Counted from the stretch's first letter, positions 52,592 to 61,290 are shown. The stretch is 64,000 nucleotides of DNA from Meiothermus sp. (GCF_026004075.1 NZ_BPIK01000001.1:1838041-1902040), one strand, 5' to 3'. The notes: generated by a model from the sequence alone, not told the origin. Program-made: numbers and translations.

Positions 52592-53779
52592 ATGAACGCG
52601 GTTTCTTCCTCCGCTGGGACTTGGCGATATGCGCCCGTGCGCGACCCCAGGCTACTTCCGATTGTTGAAAAAGTAGAGGCTGGCGAGCGCCTCACCTTCG
52701 AAGAGGGCCTGGTGCTCTACCACACCCCGGACTACAACACCCTGATGCGCTTAGCCAACCGGGTGCGCGAGCGCAAACACGGCTCTAAAACCTACTTTGT
52801 GCACTCGCTGCGGCTCGAGTTCACCAACATCTGCTATGTGGGCTGTACTTTTTGTGCTTTTGCTGCCCGAAAAGGCGAGGCGCGGGCCTGGGATTATAGC
52901 GTGGAAGAGGTGATAGCCAAGGTACGGGAGAAGTGGGAGCCGGGCCTGACCGAGCTGCACATGTCCAGCGGCCACCACCCCAACCGCCCCTGGAGCTACT
53001 ACCCCCAGATGGTGCGGGCTCTGAACGAAAACTTCCCCGGCATTCAGGTCAAGGCTTTCACCGCCGCCGAGATCGAGCACCTCTCGAAAATCAGCAAGAA
53101 GCCCACCCTCGAGGTGCTGCGCGAGCTCAAGGAGGCCGGCCTGGTAGCCCTGCCGGGCGGCGGGGCAGAGATCTTCGCCGAGCGGGTGCGCAAGCAGATC
53201 GCCAAAAACAAGGTCAAGGCCGAAAAGTGGCTGCAAATCCACCGGGAAGCCCACAGCCTGGGCCTGCGCACCAACGCCACCATGCTGTATGGGCACATCG
53301 AGACCCTGGAAGAACGCCTCGACCACATGGACCGGCTGCGCCGTCTGCAGGACGAGACCGGTGGCTTTTATAGCTTTATCCCCCTGGCCTTTCAGCCCGA
53401 CGCCAACGCCCTGGCCTTCAACCTGGGCAAGACCGAGTTCACCACCGGCCTCGACGACCTGCGCAACCTGGCGGTGGCCCGGCTTTACCTGGACAACTTC
53501 GACCACATCAAGGGCTACTGGGTGATGATCTCCTCTGACCTGGTGCAGGTCTCGCTGGACTGGGGGGTCTCGGACATCGACGGCACCATCATTGAGGAAC
53601 ACATCGCCCATGCCGCGGGGGCCACCTCGCCACTGGGGCTCTCCCGCCAGAAGATGGTGCAGCTCATCCAGGCCGCCGGGCGGATACCGGTAGAACGAGA
53701 TGCGCTGTACAACGAGCTGCGCGTCTTCGAGGCGCCCATTGCCAGCGGAAACCGCGCCCCCCGGGCGGCCGCCCACTAG
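52592..53779 (+). CDS. mqnE: Aminofutalosine synthase MqnE
   Basis: MqnE is a radical-SAM enzyme that joins the chorismate-derived MqnA product to SAM, giving aminofutalosine for menaquinone synthesis. The 395-residue product has the CYVGCTFCAF cluster motif, HMSSGHHPN and the typical C-terminal region. I chose the ATG at 52592. A TAGGAT box 8 bases upstream may make it leaderless. mqnA follows by 21 bases, which fixes MqnE over the similar MqnC or CofH. Confidence 0.93.
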   Translation: MNAVSSSAGTWRYAPVRDPRLLPIVEKVEAGERLTFEEGLVLYHTPDYNTLMRLANRVRERKHGSKTYFVHSLRLEFTNICYVGCTFCAFAARKGEARAWDYSVEEVIAKVREKWEPGLTELHMSSGHHPNRPWSYYPQMVRALNENFPGIQVKAFTAAEIEHLSKISKKPTLEVLRELKEAGLVALPGGGAEIFAERVRKQIAKNKVKAEKWLQIHREAHSLGLRTNATMLYGHIETLEERLDHMDRLRRLQDETGGFYSFIPLAFQPDANALAFNLGKTEFTTGLDDLRNLAVARLYLDNFDHIKGYWVMISSDLVQVSLDWGVSDIDGTIIEEHIAHAAGATSPLGLSRQKMVQLIQAAGRIPVERDALYNELRVFEAPIASGNRAPRAAAH

Positions 53780-53800
53780 ACCCCCGACCTCAACACCGCT

Positions 53801-54613
53801 ATGTACATCCTGGGTGTTCCCCGTTACGCCAACACCGCGCCGCTCTATCACTTTCTGGAGGAAGGGGATGGCGTAGCTTTTCGCTACGGCGTACCCACCG
53901 AGCTCAACCGCTGGCTACTGGAGGGCACAGTGGACCTGAGCCTGGTCTCGTCGTACTTTTACCTCGAGCACGCCCACCAGCTACGCCCCCTGCCCGACTT
54001 TAGCGTGGCCGACCTGGGGCCGGTGTATTCGGTCAATTTATTTCACCGCATCCCCTGGAAAGATCTAAAACGCATTGCCCTGACCATCGAAAGCGCCACC
54101 TCGGTGCGGCTTTTGCAGTACCTGCTCGAGGCCGATGGCATCCAGGCCCAGTACACCCCGGCGCAGGGGGGCCTGGAGCTGCTGGAGCAGTACGACGCTG
54201 TGCTCCTGATCGGCGACCGGGCCATCACCACCTACTACGGCCTGCTTTCTGTCATCCCCGAGTCGGTGCACCAGGTTCCCAACCAGATCGAAGGCATCCG
54301 CATCACCGACCTGTCGATGAAATGGTTCGAGCGAACCCGGCTGCCCTTTGTGTTTGGGGTCTGGGTCACCCGCAACAATGCCCCACCCCCCCCTGAGGTT
54401 GTCCGCCGGCTGCGGGCTGCTCGCTCACTGGGGCTGGGCAACCTGGCCGCTGTGGCCGGTACCGAGGCCCAGCGCCTGGGCGTACCCGAGCGGCTGATGC
54501 AGCACTACTTGTGGAACTTCCGCTACCACCTCGAGGCCCCCGACCGGCTTGGCTTACAAACCTTTGCTCAAGCGGTAGGTCTGCCTTATCCCGACGACTA
54601 CTGGGAGGTATAA
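53801..54613 (+). CDS. mqnA: Chorismate dehydratase MqnA
   Basis: MqnA converts chorismate to 3-[(1-carboxyvinyl)oxy]benzoate, the first futalosine-pathway step. The 270-residue periplasmic-binding-like fold has GVPRYANTAPLYHFL, the VDLSLVSS motif and LPFVFGVWVTR, all typical. It forms an operon with mqnE. No other menaquinone genes are in the window. Confidence 0.94.
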   Translation: MYILGVPRYANTAPLYHFLEEGDGVAFRYGVPTELNRWLLEGTVDLSLVSSYFYLEHAHQLRPLPDFSVADLGPVYSVNLFHRIPWKDLKRIALTIESATSVRLLQYLLEADGIQAQYTPAQGGLELLEQYDAVLLIGDRAITTYYGLLSVIPESVHQVPNQIEGIRITDLSMKWFERTRLPFVFGVWVTRNNAPPPPEVVRRLRAARSLGLGNLAAVAGTEAQRLGVPERLMQHYLWNFRYHLEAPDRLGLQTFAQAVGLPYPDDYWEV

Positions 54614-54692
54614 AGCGGCAGTTGTGGCCTTTGTAACCCAATGCAGCAGAATCCCGACTAAACTACTATACATTCTTGGATACAAGACCTAT

Positions 54693-54723
54693 ACTCTTAT
54701 TGCGAGTGATTCGCATTAAGAGT
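54693..54723. promoter_or_regulatory. Fur-type operator dyad before sufC
   Basis: Two 13-base arms (54693-54705 and 54711-54723) match at 12 of 13 positions around a 5-base centre. The core TGCGAGTGATTCGCA has the 7-1-7 form of Fur-family boxes. A possible TATACT -10 box (54690-54695) overlaps its left end, so binding should block transcription. Iron control of sufCBD is the natural inference. Confidence 0.6.
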
Positions 54724-54757
54724 TCTAGGCCAAGCGAATACAGCAAGGGGAACAAGC

Positions 54758-55513
54758 ATGGTAAATCAACTGGAAATCCGCAACCTGCATGCCAGAATCG
54801 TAGACGGCGAGACCATTCTGAACGGGGTTAATCTGGTGCTGCCCAAGGGCCAGGTACACGCCATCATGGGGCCCAATGGGGCCGGCAAAAGCACCCTGGG
54901 CAAGATTATCGCCGGTGACCCCAGCTACGAGATAATCAAGGGTGACATCCTGATGGACGGGGAGAGCATCCTGGAGATGGAAGCAGACGAGCGCGCCCGC
55001 AAGGGGCTGTTCCTGGCCTTCCAGTACCCGGTGGAGGTTCCGGGGGTTTCCAACGCCAACTTTTTGCGGCTGGCCTTGCAGGCCAAAAAGGGCGGCGAAG
55101 TCAATATGATGGAGTTCTACGGCAAGCTGCAAAAGGCCCTGGAGACCCTCGAGTGGGACGAGAGCATCCTGACCCGCTACCTCAACGACGGCTTCTCCGG
55201 GGGCGAGAAGAAGCGCAACGAGATCATGCACATGATGGTGCTGGAACCCACCTACGTCATCATGGACGAGACCGACTCCGGCCTGGACATCGACGCTTTG
55301 AAGGTGGTGGCCAAGGGGGTTAACGCCATGCGCGGCCCCAACTTTGGCGCGCTCCTGATTACCCACTACCAGCGCCTGCTCAACTACATCGTGCCGGATA
55401 TGGTGCACGTGATGATTGATGGCCGCATCGTAACCTCGGGTGGTCCCGAGCTGGCTATGAAGCTCGAGGAGCAGGGCTACGACTGGGTCAAAGAGCTGGC
55501 CGTGTCGAACTGA
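54758..55513 (+). CDS. sufC: Fe-S assembly ATPase SufC
   Basis: SufC is the ATPase of the SufBCD scaffold that builds Fe-S clusters. The 251-residue product has Walker [10 protein letters not shown], the Suf-specific signature [11 protein letters not shown] and Walker [20 protein letters not shown] precedes the ATG. It is first in sufC-sufB-sufD, probably under the Fur-type dyad upstream. No sufS or sufU gene is in the window. Confidence 0.96.
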   Translation: MVNQLEIRNLHARIVDGETILNGVNLVLPKGQVHAIMGPNGAGKSTLGKIIAGDPSYEIIKGDILMDGESILEMEADERARKGLFLAFQYPVEVPGVSNANFLRLALQAKKGGEVNMMEFYGKLQKALETLEWDESILTRYLNDGFSGGEKKRNEIMHMMVLEPTYVIMDETDSGLDIDALKVVAKGVNAMRGPNFGALLITHYQRLLNYIVPDMVHVMIDGRIVTSGGPELAMKLEEQGYDWVKELAVSN

Positions 55514-55528
55514 CGGGAAGGAGCCAGT

Positions 55529-56938
55529 ATGTCCGATAACATCCTGATCGAAGACATTGGGAATGAATACAAGTACGGCTTTGTGGACGAGGTAAAGCCG
55601 GTCTGGAAAGCCGAAAAAGGTCTCAACCGGCGGGTGGTAGAGGCCATCAGCTACCACAAAGACGAGCCGGCCTGGATGCTCGAGTTCCGCCTCAAGGCCC
55701 TGGAAATCTACCAGTCCAAGCCCGTTCCCGCCTGGGGCGCCGACCTCTCGGGCCTCAACATGGACGAGATCTACTTCTACGCCAAGCCCACCGAGAAACG
55801 CGACGCGCGGAGCTGGGACGAGGTGCCCGAGGAAATTCGCCGCACCTACGAGAAGCTGGGCATTCCCGAGGCCGAGCGCAAGGTGCTGGCCGGGGTGGGC
55901 GCACAGTACGACTCGGAGATGGTCTACCACCAGGTTAGGGAAGAACTCCAGCGCCTGGGCGTAATCTTCGTCTCCATCGAGGAGGGGCTCAAGCACCACG
56001 AAGACCTCTTCCGGGAGTACTTTGCCACGGTCATTCCACCCGAAGACAACAAGTACGCCGCCCTCAACTCGGCGGTCTGGTCGGGTGGGAGCTTTGTGTA
56101 TGTGCCCAAGGGGGTCAAGGTAGACCTGCCCTTGCAGGCCTACTTCCGGGTCAACACCGCCGAGCTGGGCCAGTTCGAGCGCACCATCATCGTGGTGGAC
56201 GAAGGGGCCGAGGTGCACTACATCGAGGGCTGCACCGCCCCCACCTACACCACCGACTCCTTCCACTCGGGTGTGATTGAGATTGTGGTGAACCAGGGGG
56301 CCAAGAGCCGCTACACCACCATCCAGAACTGGTCGCACAACATGTACAACCTGGTCACCCAGCGGGCTTTGGTGAAGAAGGACGCCTACCACATGTGGCT
56401 GGATGGCAACCTGGGCTCCAAGGTGACCATGAAGTACCCCAGCAGCTACCTGGTGGAGGAAGGGGCCCGCTCGGACATCCTCTCCATCGCCTTTGCCAAC
56501 ACCGGCCAGCACCAGGATGCCGGCGGCAAGCTGATTTTCGCAGCCTCCCACACCGGCGGCTCCATCGTCTCCAAGAGCATCTCCAAAGGCTCGGGGCGCA
56601 GCAGCTACCGGGGCCTGATTAAGGTGTACGAGGGGGCCAAGCACGTCAAGGTGAACGTGGAGTGCGACGCGCTCTTGATTAACGAAGAGTCGCGCACCGA
56701 CACCTACCCCTACATGGAGATCGAGGACGACACCGCCACCGTGGGCCACGAGGCCACCGTGAGCCGCCTCAACGACGAGCAGATTTTCTACCTGCAAAGC
56801 CGAGGCCTGCCCGAGGACGAGGCCGCCGCTCTGATTGTGCGCGGGTTCATCGAGCCGGTGGCCAAGGAGCTGCCCCTCGAGTACGCCGTCGAGCTGAACC
56901 GGCTGATCGAGCTCGAGATGGAAGGATCGGTGGGCTAG
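55529..56938 (+). CDS. sufB: Fe-S assembly scaffold SufB
   Basis: SufB carries the nascent cluster. The 469-residue product has the right-handed beta-helix core with the conserved YIEGCTAPTY and WSHNMYNLVT. The likely cluster Cys lies in VECDALLINEES near the C-terminus, with RGLPEDEAAALIVRGF following. It lies 15 bases after sufC with GGAAGGAG before the ATG, and 1 base before sufD. Confidence 0.97.
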   Translation: MSDNILIEDIGNEYKYGFVDEVKPVWKAEKGLNRRVVEAISYHKDEPAWMLEFRLKALEIYQSKPVPAWGADLSGLNMDEIYFYAKPTEKRDARSWDEVPEEIRRTYEKLGIPEAERKVLAGVGAQYDSEMVYHQVREELQRLGVIFVSIEEGLKHHEDLFREYFATVIPPEDNKYAALNSAVWSGGSFVYVPKGVKVDLPLQAYFRVNTAELGQFERTIIVVDEGAEVHYIEGCTAPTYTTDSFHSGVIEIVVNQGAKSRYTTIQNWSHNMYNLVTQRALVKKDAYHMWLDGNLGSKVTMKYPSSYLVEEGARSDILSIAFANTGQHQDAGGKLIFAASHTGGSIVSKSISKGSGRSSYRGLIKVYEGAKHVKVNVECDALLINEESRTDTYPYMEIEDDTATVGHEATVSRLNDEQIFYLQSRGLPEDEAAALIVRGFIEPVAKELPLEYAVELNRLIELEMEGSVG

Positions 56939-56939
56939 T

Positions 56940-58274
56940 ATGGAACTCACCTCGAGCCTTTCCCGCGACCTCGTTTTAGAGGTCTCCAAAAAACTCAACG
57001 AGCCCCAGTGGCTCCAGACCAAGCGGCTGGAGGCCTGGGAGACCTTCGCCAAGCTGCCCTACCCCACCACCCGCACCGAGGAGTGGAAGTACACCGACAT
57101 CACCGAGGTGCCCTTCGAGGAGCTGCCGCTCGAGCTACCCAAGGGCGGCATAAGCGAGATTCCCCAGGCCGTCCAAGACCGCCTGGCCCAGGCCCAGCTC
57201 TCGGGCTACGCGGTGTTCGTGGGGGCCGACCTGGTACACGTGGAGCTACCGGAGGAGTACCGGCAGCAGGGCGTTATCTTCACCAGCCTGCACCAGGCCA
57301 TCGCCCAGCACCCCGAGCTGGTAGAGGCCAACCTCTTCAAGGCCGTCAACTGGCACGACCTGGTGGGCACCCAGAAGAACCGCCCCGAGAACTCCAAAAT
57401 TCCCGCCCTCAACGCGGCCCTCTTCACCCATGGGGTGTTTTTGTACATCCCCAAGAACGTGGAGTTCAGCAAGCCCATCGGTGTGTTCAAGTACCTGGAA
57501 GGCGGTAGGCTTTCCGGCTCACGCACCCTGATTGTGGGCGATGTGAACAGCCAGGCCGTCTACATCGAGGAGTACATCTCGCCGGCCAGGGTAGCCCCTT
57601 CGGTGAACACCTCCTCCACCGAGATTATCGTAGGCAACGGGGCCAAGGTGCGCCACGCCCACATCCAGCTTCTGGGCCAGGGCTTCTACCACTTCCACCG
57701 CCAGCGGGCCCACCTCCAGCGCGACGCCGCCCTCAACGACCTGGTGGTGAACATGGGGGCCTCCATCAGCCGGGCCGAGGTACAGTCGGAGATGCTGGGG
57801 CCGGGTTCGTCCTCGGAGATGCTGGGCCTGTACTTCACCACCGGCCAGGAGCACGTGGATCACTACACCCTCCAGCACCACGTGGCCGACCACGCCTACT
57901 CCGACGTGCTCTACAAAGGCGCGGCCAAAGACCAGAGCCGCACGGTGTACGCGGGCCTGATCAAGGTGGAGCAGGGGGCCCAGAAAACCGACGCCTACCA
58001 GACCAACCGCAACCTGCTTCTGTCGGAGGATGCCCGCAGCGACAGCGTGCCGCAGCTCGAGATTGGGGCCAACGACGTGAAGTGCTCCCACGGCTCCTCC
58101 ACCGCGCCGGTGGCCCCCGAGGAGCTGTTCTACCTGATGAGCCGGGGCCTGCCGCGCCACATGGCCCAGCAGATTCTGGTCAAGGGCCACATGACCGATG
58201 TGCTCACCCGCATCCCCATCGAGCCCTTGCGGCAGTACATCGAGAGCATCATCGAGGAGAAGGTGCGGGTCTGA
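56940..58274 (+). CDS. sufD: Fe-S assembly protein SufD
   Basis: SufD pairs with SufB and SufC in the scaffold complex. The 444-residue product is a SufB paralogue: RTEEWKYTDITEVPF at the N-terminus, a beta-helix core and the C-terminal CSHGSSTAPV and LMSRGLPRHMAQQIL. It begins 1 base after the sufB stop. A 19-bp element shared with the ABC exporter intergenic region follows its stop. Confidence 0.96.
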   Translation: MELTSSLSRDLVLEVSKKLNEPQWLQTKRLEAWETFAKLPYPTTRTEEWKYTDITEVPFEELPLELPKGGISEIPQAVQDRLAQAQLSGYAVFVGADLVHVELPEEYRQQGVIFTSLHQAIAQHPELVEANLFKAVNWHDLVGTQKNRPENSKIPALNAALFTHGVFLYIPKNVEFSKPIGVFKYLEGGRLSGSRTLIVGDVNSQAVYIEEYISPARVAPSVNTSSTEIIVGNGAKVRHAHIQLLGQGFYHFHRQRAHLQRDAALNDLVVNMGASISRAEVQSEMLGPGSSSEMLGLYFTTGQEHVDHYTLQHHVADHAYSDVLYKGAAKDQSRTVYAGLIKVEQGAQKTDAYQTNRNLLLSEDARSDSVPQLEIGANDVKCSHGSSTAPVAPEELFYLMSRGLPRHMAQQILVKGHMTDVLTRIPIEPLRQYIESIIEEKVRV

Positions 58275-58279
58275 GTGCG

Positions 58280-58298
58280 CTTCCCGTGGGAGCCCCAG
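58280..58298 (+). repeat. 19-bp element, copy 2
   Basis: CTTCCCGTGGGAGCCCCAG lies between sufD and the Rieske gene and matches positions 38752-38770 at 17 of 19 bases. TTCCC in it could pair with GGGAA just downstream. Confidence 0.4.
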
Positions 58299-58346
58299 GG
58301 TGGGGAAAACCCGTGATAGAAGCTGTCTTTAGACCTCAATAAGCTT

Positions 58347-58649
58347 ATGTGGATTCCCGTTGCCAAGCTCGAGGAGTTCCAGAATGGCCGCCTGGTGGTG
58401 CGGGTGGAGGGCGAGAAAACCCCGGTGCTGCTCATCCACGCCGGCGAGGAAATTTTCGCCATCTCGGACATCTGCACCCACGACAAAAACCCGCTCTCCG
58501 ATGGCCCGGTAGAAGGCGAGACCATCCGCTGCACCCGCCACGGGGCTAAGTTCAACCTGCGCACCGGCCAGGCCACCCTGCCCGCACCCCGTCCGGTAAA
58601 GGCCTACAAGGCCCGGCTGGAGGACGGGCAGGTCTGGCTCGAGGTGTGA
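58347..58649 (+). CDS. Rieske [2Fe-2S] ferredoxin-like protein
   Basis: This 100-residue single-domain Rieske protein has both cluster motifs, CTHDKNPLSDG and CTRHGAKFNLRTG. It resembles NirD and the ferredoxin components of dioxygenases, and Rieske proteins found in suf operons. It is a soluble electron carrier or an assembly accessory; the suf operon position favours the latter. A strong hairpin follows the stop. Confidence 0.9.
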   Translation: MWIPVAKLEEFQNGRLVVRVEGEKTPVLLIHAGEEIFAISDICTHDKNPLSDGPVEGETIRCTRHGAKFNLRTGQATLPAPRPVKAYKARLEDGQVWLEV

Positions 58650-58659
58650 TACCAGATTC

Positions 58660-58693
58660 GAGCAGTTCGTCGCTAATCGGCGACGAGCTGCTC
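58660..58693 (+). terminator. Terminator of the suf-Rieske operon
   Basis: A 14-bp stem (58660-58673 with 58680-58693, one G-T pair) closes a 6-base loop, 10 bases after the Rieske stop. The following run TGCTTTAT is only modestly T-rich. Confidence 0.55.
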
Positions 58694-58894
58694 TGCTTTA
58701 TAGCAGCTTCTCTCCTTTTTGCCGCTGCTCGGGCCAGCGTAGGCCGCTGCGACCTCGAGGTTTCTGAAGCAAAAGCAAGCTCGGAAAAACACTTCTCACG
58801 CTGGAAGTCTGTCCTTCTCGCCGAGGCCACTCTAGATTAATGTTAACTGTTTCTTGGCCCTACTGTGCGCAGCAATGGCATTAATTGCGTTGGG

Positions 58895-58930
58895 CGTAAC
58901 GAGACGTAACGGTCAAATTTGAACTTGACA
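58895..58930 (+). promoter_or_regulatory. Promoter region of the lone small beta-rich gene
   Basis: CGTAACG occurs at 58895-58901 and 58905-58911, one helical turn apart. TTGACA follows at 58925-58930, with TATCTT 15 bases further on. The CGTAACGG form also lies in the promoter of the paralogue at 52348. Confidence 0.45.
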
Positions 58931-59015
58931 TGGGAAAGGGATGGCTATCTTTAATTTGGACTTTACGGATGGACTGGCTCGAGCCAGCACCACAAGGTCA
59001 GGTTAGGAGTACGTC

Positions 59016-59387
59016 ATGCTCTCAAGCCCGTCTTCGTCACACAGTGAAGGAATCCTGATTCTGGATTCGCGCAATATGCCCGGTACCACACTGCGGTATC
59101 AGGGCTCTTTTAGTGTGTGGAACAGGCTTTATAAAGTGGGGCATTTTTATCTCGACTTGTCCCTCAAGGGCGATGAAAGCGGTGCCTTCTTGGTTGGGCA
59201 GGTGATTTGCGAGACCCAAAAGCCATCATCCTGGCAGATAACCCTCCATGGCCCCAGCCAGCACTACAGCAGCCCTGTCAGTGAATATGGAAGCTTCCGG
59301 ATAAAGGTTGCAGAAAAGGGCGAGTACGACCTCGAGCTTGCCCTGGGCCATGAAACCTTCTGGGTACGGGGCTTGGATATATCGTAG
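59016..59387 (+). CDS. Small beta-rich protein, paralogue B of the CHAT-associated protein
   Basis: This 123-residue protein shares VWNRLYKVGHFYLDLSLK and the C-terminal WVRGLDIS with the protein at 51980-52348, and has the same length and predicted beta-rich fold. It has no Cys and no signal peptide. TTAGGAG precedes the ATG. It is monocistronic, 7 kb from the CHAT locus, with its own promoter. Function is unknown; it may act on the same TPR-CHAT protein in trans. Confidence 0.75.
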   Translation: MLSSPSSSHSEGILILDSRNMPGTTLRYQGSFSVWNRLYKVGHFYLDLSLKGDESGAFLVGQVICETQKPSSWQITLHGPSQHYSSPVSEYGSFRIKVAEKGEYDLELALGHETFWVRGLDIS

Positions 59388-59408
59388 CTGCGGAAACACC
59401 GCCCTGGA

Positions 59409-60494
59409 TCAGCGTTTTATCTGAGCACTACCCAGTTTAGCCAGCTTTTGGTATTCGTTCTGGTACTTTTTTTTACGTGTGCGTGGGGGCTGGGTCGATT
59501 GGCGGACAATAAGGGTAGGCTCAAAGCGCCGGGCTCGAGGGCTGCCCCTGTAGCCCCGGATGCGATCGAGCAACAGGCGGGCGGCCTCGGCCCCCATGGC
59601 CTCGATGGGCTGGGCCAGGGTCGAGAGACCCCGGGCTTCGGTCCAGGGGTGCCCATCGAAGCCCAGCAAGCGCACCTCCTCACCGACCTCGAGCCCCTGC
59701 CGCTCGGCCTCCTCCAGCACCCCCAAGGCCAATAGGTCGGCCCCGGCAAAGATGTTGTAAGGGGGCTTGGACTGCCGCATAAAGTGCTGCAGGGCCAGCC
59801 GCCCGCCCTCGGCCGAGAACCGCGAGATAAACACGTGGTTATCGGGCAGTTTCCGCCCGGCCTGCTCGAGCCCTTCTCGGAACCCCGCAACCCGCTCCTG
59901 CCCCACGGTATTGCGCATCAACTCGTCGAGCTCTTCTTGCATCTGGATGGCAAACATCTCACCGGGAAACTGGGCCAGGTGCTGGGCTGCCATCTGCCCG
60001 CCCAGACGGTTGTCCACGTAGGCTGAGTCGTAGCGAGGACTGTAGGCATCCACCAGCACCACGGGCCGCTCGGTAGGAAATTTCTGGTCGGGCAACAGGT
60101 GGGCCAGGCCCTGCGAGGCCACCAACAGTCCGTCGGTCTGGTAGGCCAGCGAGCGGCTTTCCAAATAGCGCTGTAACCGTTGCGGCGAGAAGATAGGGAA
60201 CAGCGCAATTTCGTAGCGCTCTTCACTCAACACCTGCTCGATGCCCTCGAGCAGTCGGTTGTAAAACTCGGTGGAGATTACCGGGAGGATGAGCGAGATG
60301 GTGTAGCTGCGCCCCCCCGCCACCCGCCGGGCATGGGGGTTGGGGCTGTACCCCAGGCTGGACATTGCGGCCAGCACGCGTTCGCGGGTCTCCGGTCGTA
60401 CCGAGGGGTGGTTGTTGAGCACCCGGCTTACCGTTCCGATTCCAACCTTGGCTAGGTGAGCAACTTCGTGGATGGTAGGTTTGCGTTTGGCCAC
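59409..60494 (-). CDS. LacI-family transcriptional regulator
   Basis: The 361-residue repressor has a LacI helix-turn-helix (TIHEVAHLAKVGIGTVSRVL) and a sugar-binding-like effector domain (about 60-340). GAGGA with a 7-base spacer selects the GTG at 60494. A cre-like dyad just upstream suggests autoregulation. No sugar genes adjoin it, so its targets are elsewhere. Its stop lies 21 bases from the convergent small gene. Confidence 0.92.
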   Translation of the reverse strand: MAKRKPTIHEVAHLAKVGIGTVSRVLNNHPSVRPETRERVLAAMSSLGYSPNPHARRVAGGRSYTISLILPVISTEFYNRLLEGIEQVLSEERYEIALFPIFSPQRLQRYLESRSLAYQTDGLLVASQGLAHLLPDQKFPTERPVVLVDAYSPRYDSAYVDNRLGGQMAAQHLAQFPGEMFAIQMQEELDELMRNTVGQERVAGFREGLEQAGRKLPDNHVFISRFSAEGGRLALQHFMRQSKPPYNIFAGADLLALGVLEEAERQGLEVGEEVRLLGFDGHPWTEARGLSTLAQPIEAMGAEAARLLLDRIRGYRGSPRARRFEPTLIVRQSTQPPRTRKKKYQNEYQKLAKLGSAQIKR

Positions 60495-60513
60495 GTGGGT
60501 TTCCTCTTTTGCG

Positions 60514-60532
60514 TGGAAGCGTTTTCGTTTCG
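60514..60532. promoter_or_regulatory. cre-like LacI-family operator
   Basis: TGGAAGCGTTTTCGTTTCG contains GAAGCG and CGTTTC arms around TTTT and begins like the catabolite element TGNAANCG. It lies 20 bases before the lacI-type gene start, so autoregulation is likely. Confidence 0.5.
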
Positions 60533-60670
60533 TAAGCCAAACATAGTCTATCACACAATCTGTACCATTAAGCAGGCTCCCACACCCATAGTACTGCCCA
60601 AAAGCAAGGGAAGGCTTAGGGTTACGCCCTGTCAGCAAAAAAGCCTGTCGCGATAGCATGGGGGTAGATT

Positions 60671-61240
60671 ATGGACTTTCTATGGGTGGTGGTGGCCTAT
60701 CTGGTAGGTTCACTAACTTTTGGACAGATTGCAGGGGTGATCAAAGGGTTCAACCTGGCCGACCGGGATACACCCGGTGCTAGCGGCACTTTTCGCCAAC
60801 TGGGAGCCCGGTGGGGGGTTGCGGTGGCGCTGGCCGATGTGCTCAAAGGGGTTTTGGTGGCCTACCTGAGCCAGTTTGGTCAGGGGCCCTGGAGCGTGGT
60901 TTTGATGGGTGTGGCCGTGGTGGCGGGCCATAACTGGCCGATCTTTTTTGGTTTTCGCGGAGGGGGTGGAATTGCCCCAACCCTGGGTTTTTTTGGCTTT
61001 CTGTACCCCACCATCACCTTTATTGCGGCAGCGATCGGCCTGGGGGTCGCAGGCCTCTACTGGCAACTCTATTGGAAACGTCACCGACAAAGCTGGTATC
61101 CCTTCCCGGTAGGCGCATTGGTTGGCTATATTTATGCACTCATCGCCTTTTGGCCCACCGGCATAGGGTTCTGGGCCTTTCTGGGGGTGAGTGGGGTGGT
61201 GGCGCTGCGGGGTTTGCGCATGGTCAGAAATGGACGATGA
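60671..61240 (+). CDS. plsY: PlsY-family glycerol-3-phosphate acyltransferase
   Basis: PlsY transfers acyl from acyl-phosphate to glycerol-3-phosphate in the membrane. The 189-residue product has about five helices and the family motifs GSLTFGQ, PGASGTFR and GHNWPIFFGF. The third motif, normally followed by GKGVAT, reads GGGGIA here, so the Lys is missing. It may be a diverged paralogue rather than the main enzyme. It is divergent from the lacI-type gene. Confidence 0.8.
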   Translation: MDFLWVVVAYLVGSLTFGQIAGVIKGFNLADRDTPGASGTFRQLGARWGVAVALADVLKGVLVAYLSQFGQGPWSVVLMGVAVVAGHNWPIFFGFRGGGGIAPTLGFFGFLYPTITFIAAAIGLGVAGLYWQLYWKRHRQSWYPFPVGALVGYIYALIAFWPTGIGFWAFLGVSGVVALRGLRMVRNGR

Positions 61241-61290
61241 GCAGCCCAAAAGGTTTGTTGTGATCGAGCAGGCCAGGACACTTCCCTTGC

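Larger units (their letters stand above)
58650..59015. other. 366-base non-coding stretch with terminator and promoter elements
   Basis: It holds the suf terminator (58660-58693), then about 200 bases where I see nothing. The direct repeat and TTGACA box before the small beta-rich gene follow (58895-58930). No gene is supported. Confidence 0.5.

Noticed and set aside
54725-57052. 775-codon open frame antisense to sufC/sufB
   Set aside because: It mirrors two firmly identified suf genes and its low-complexity Gly/Val/His/Leu-rich product is typical of the opposite strand of GC-rich genes.
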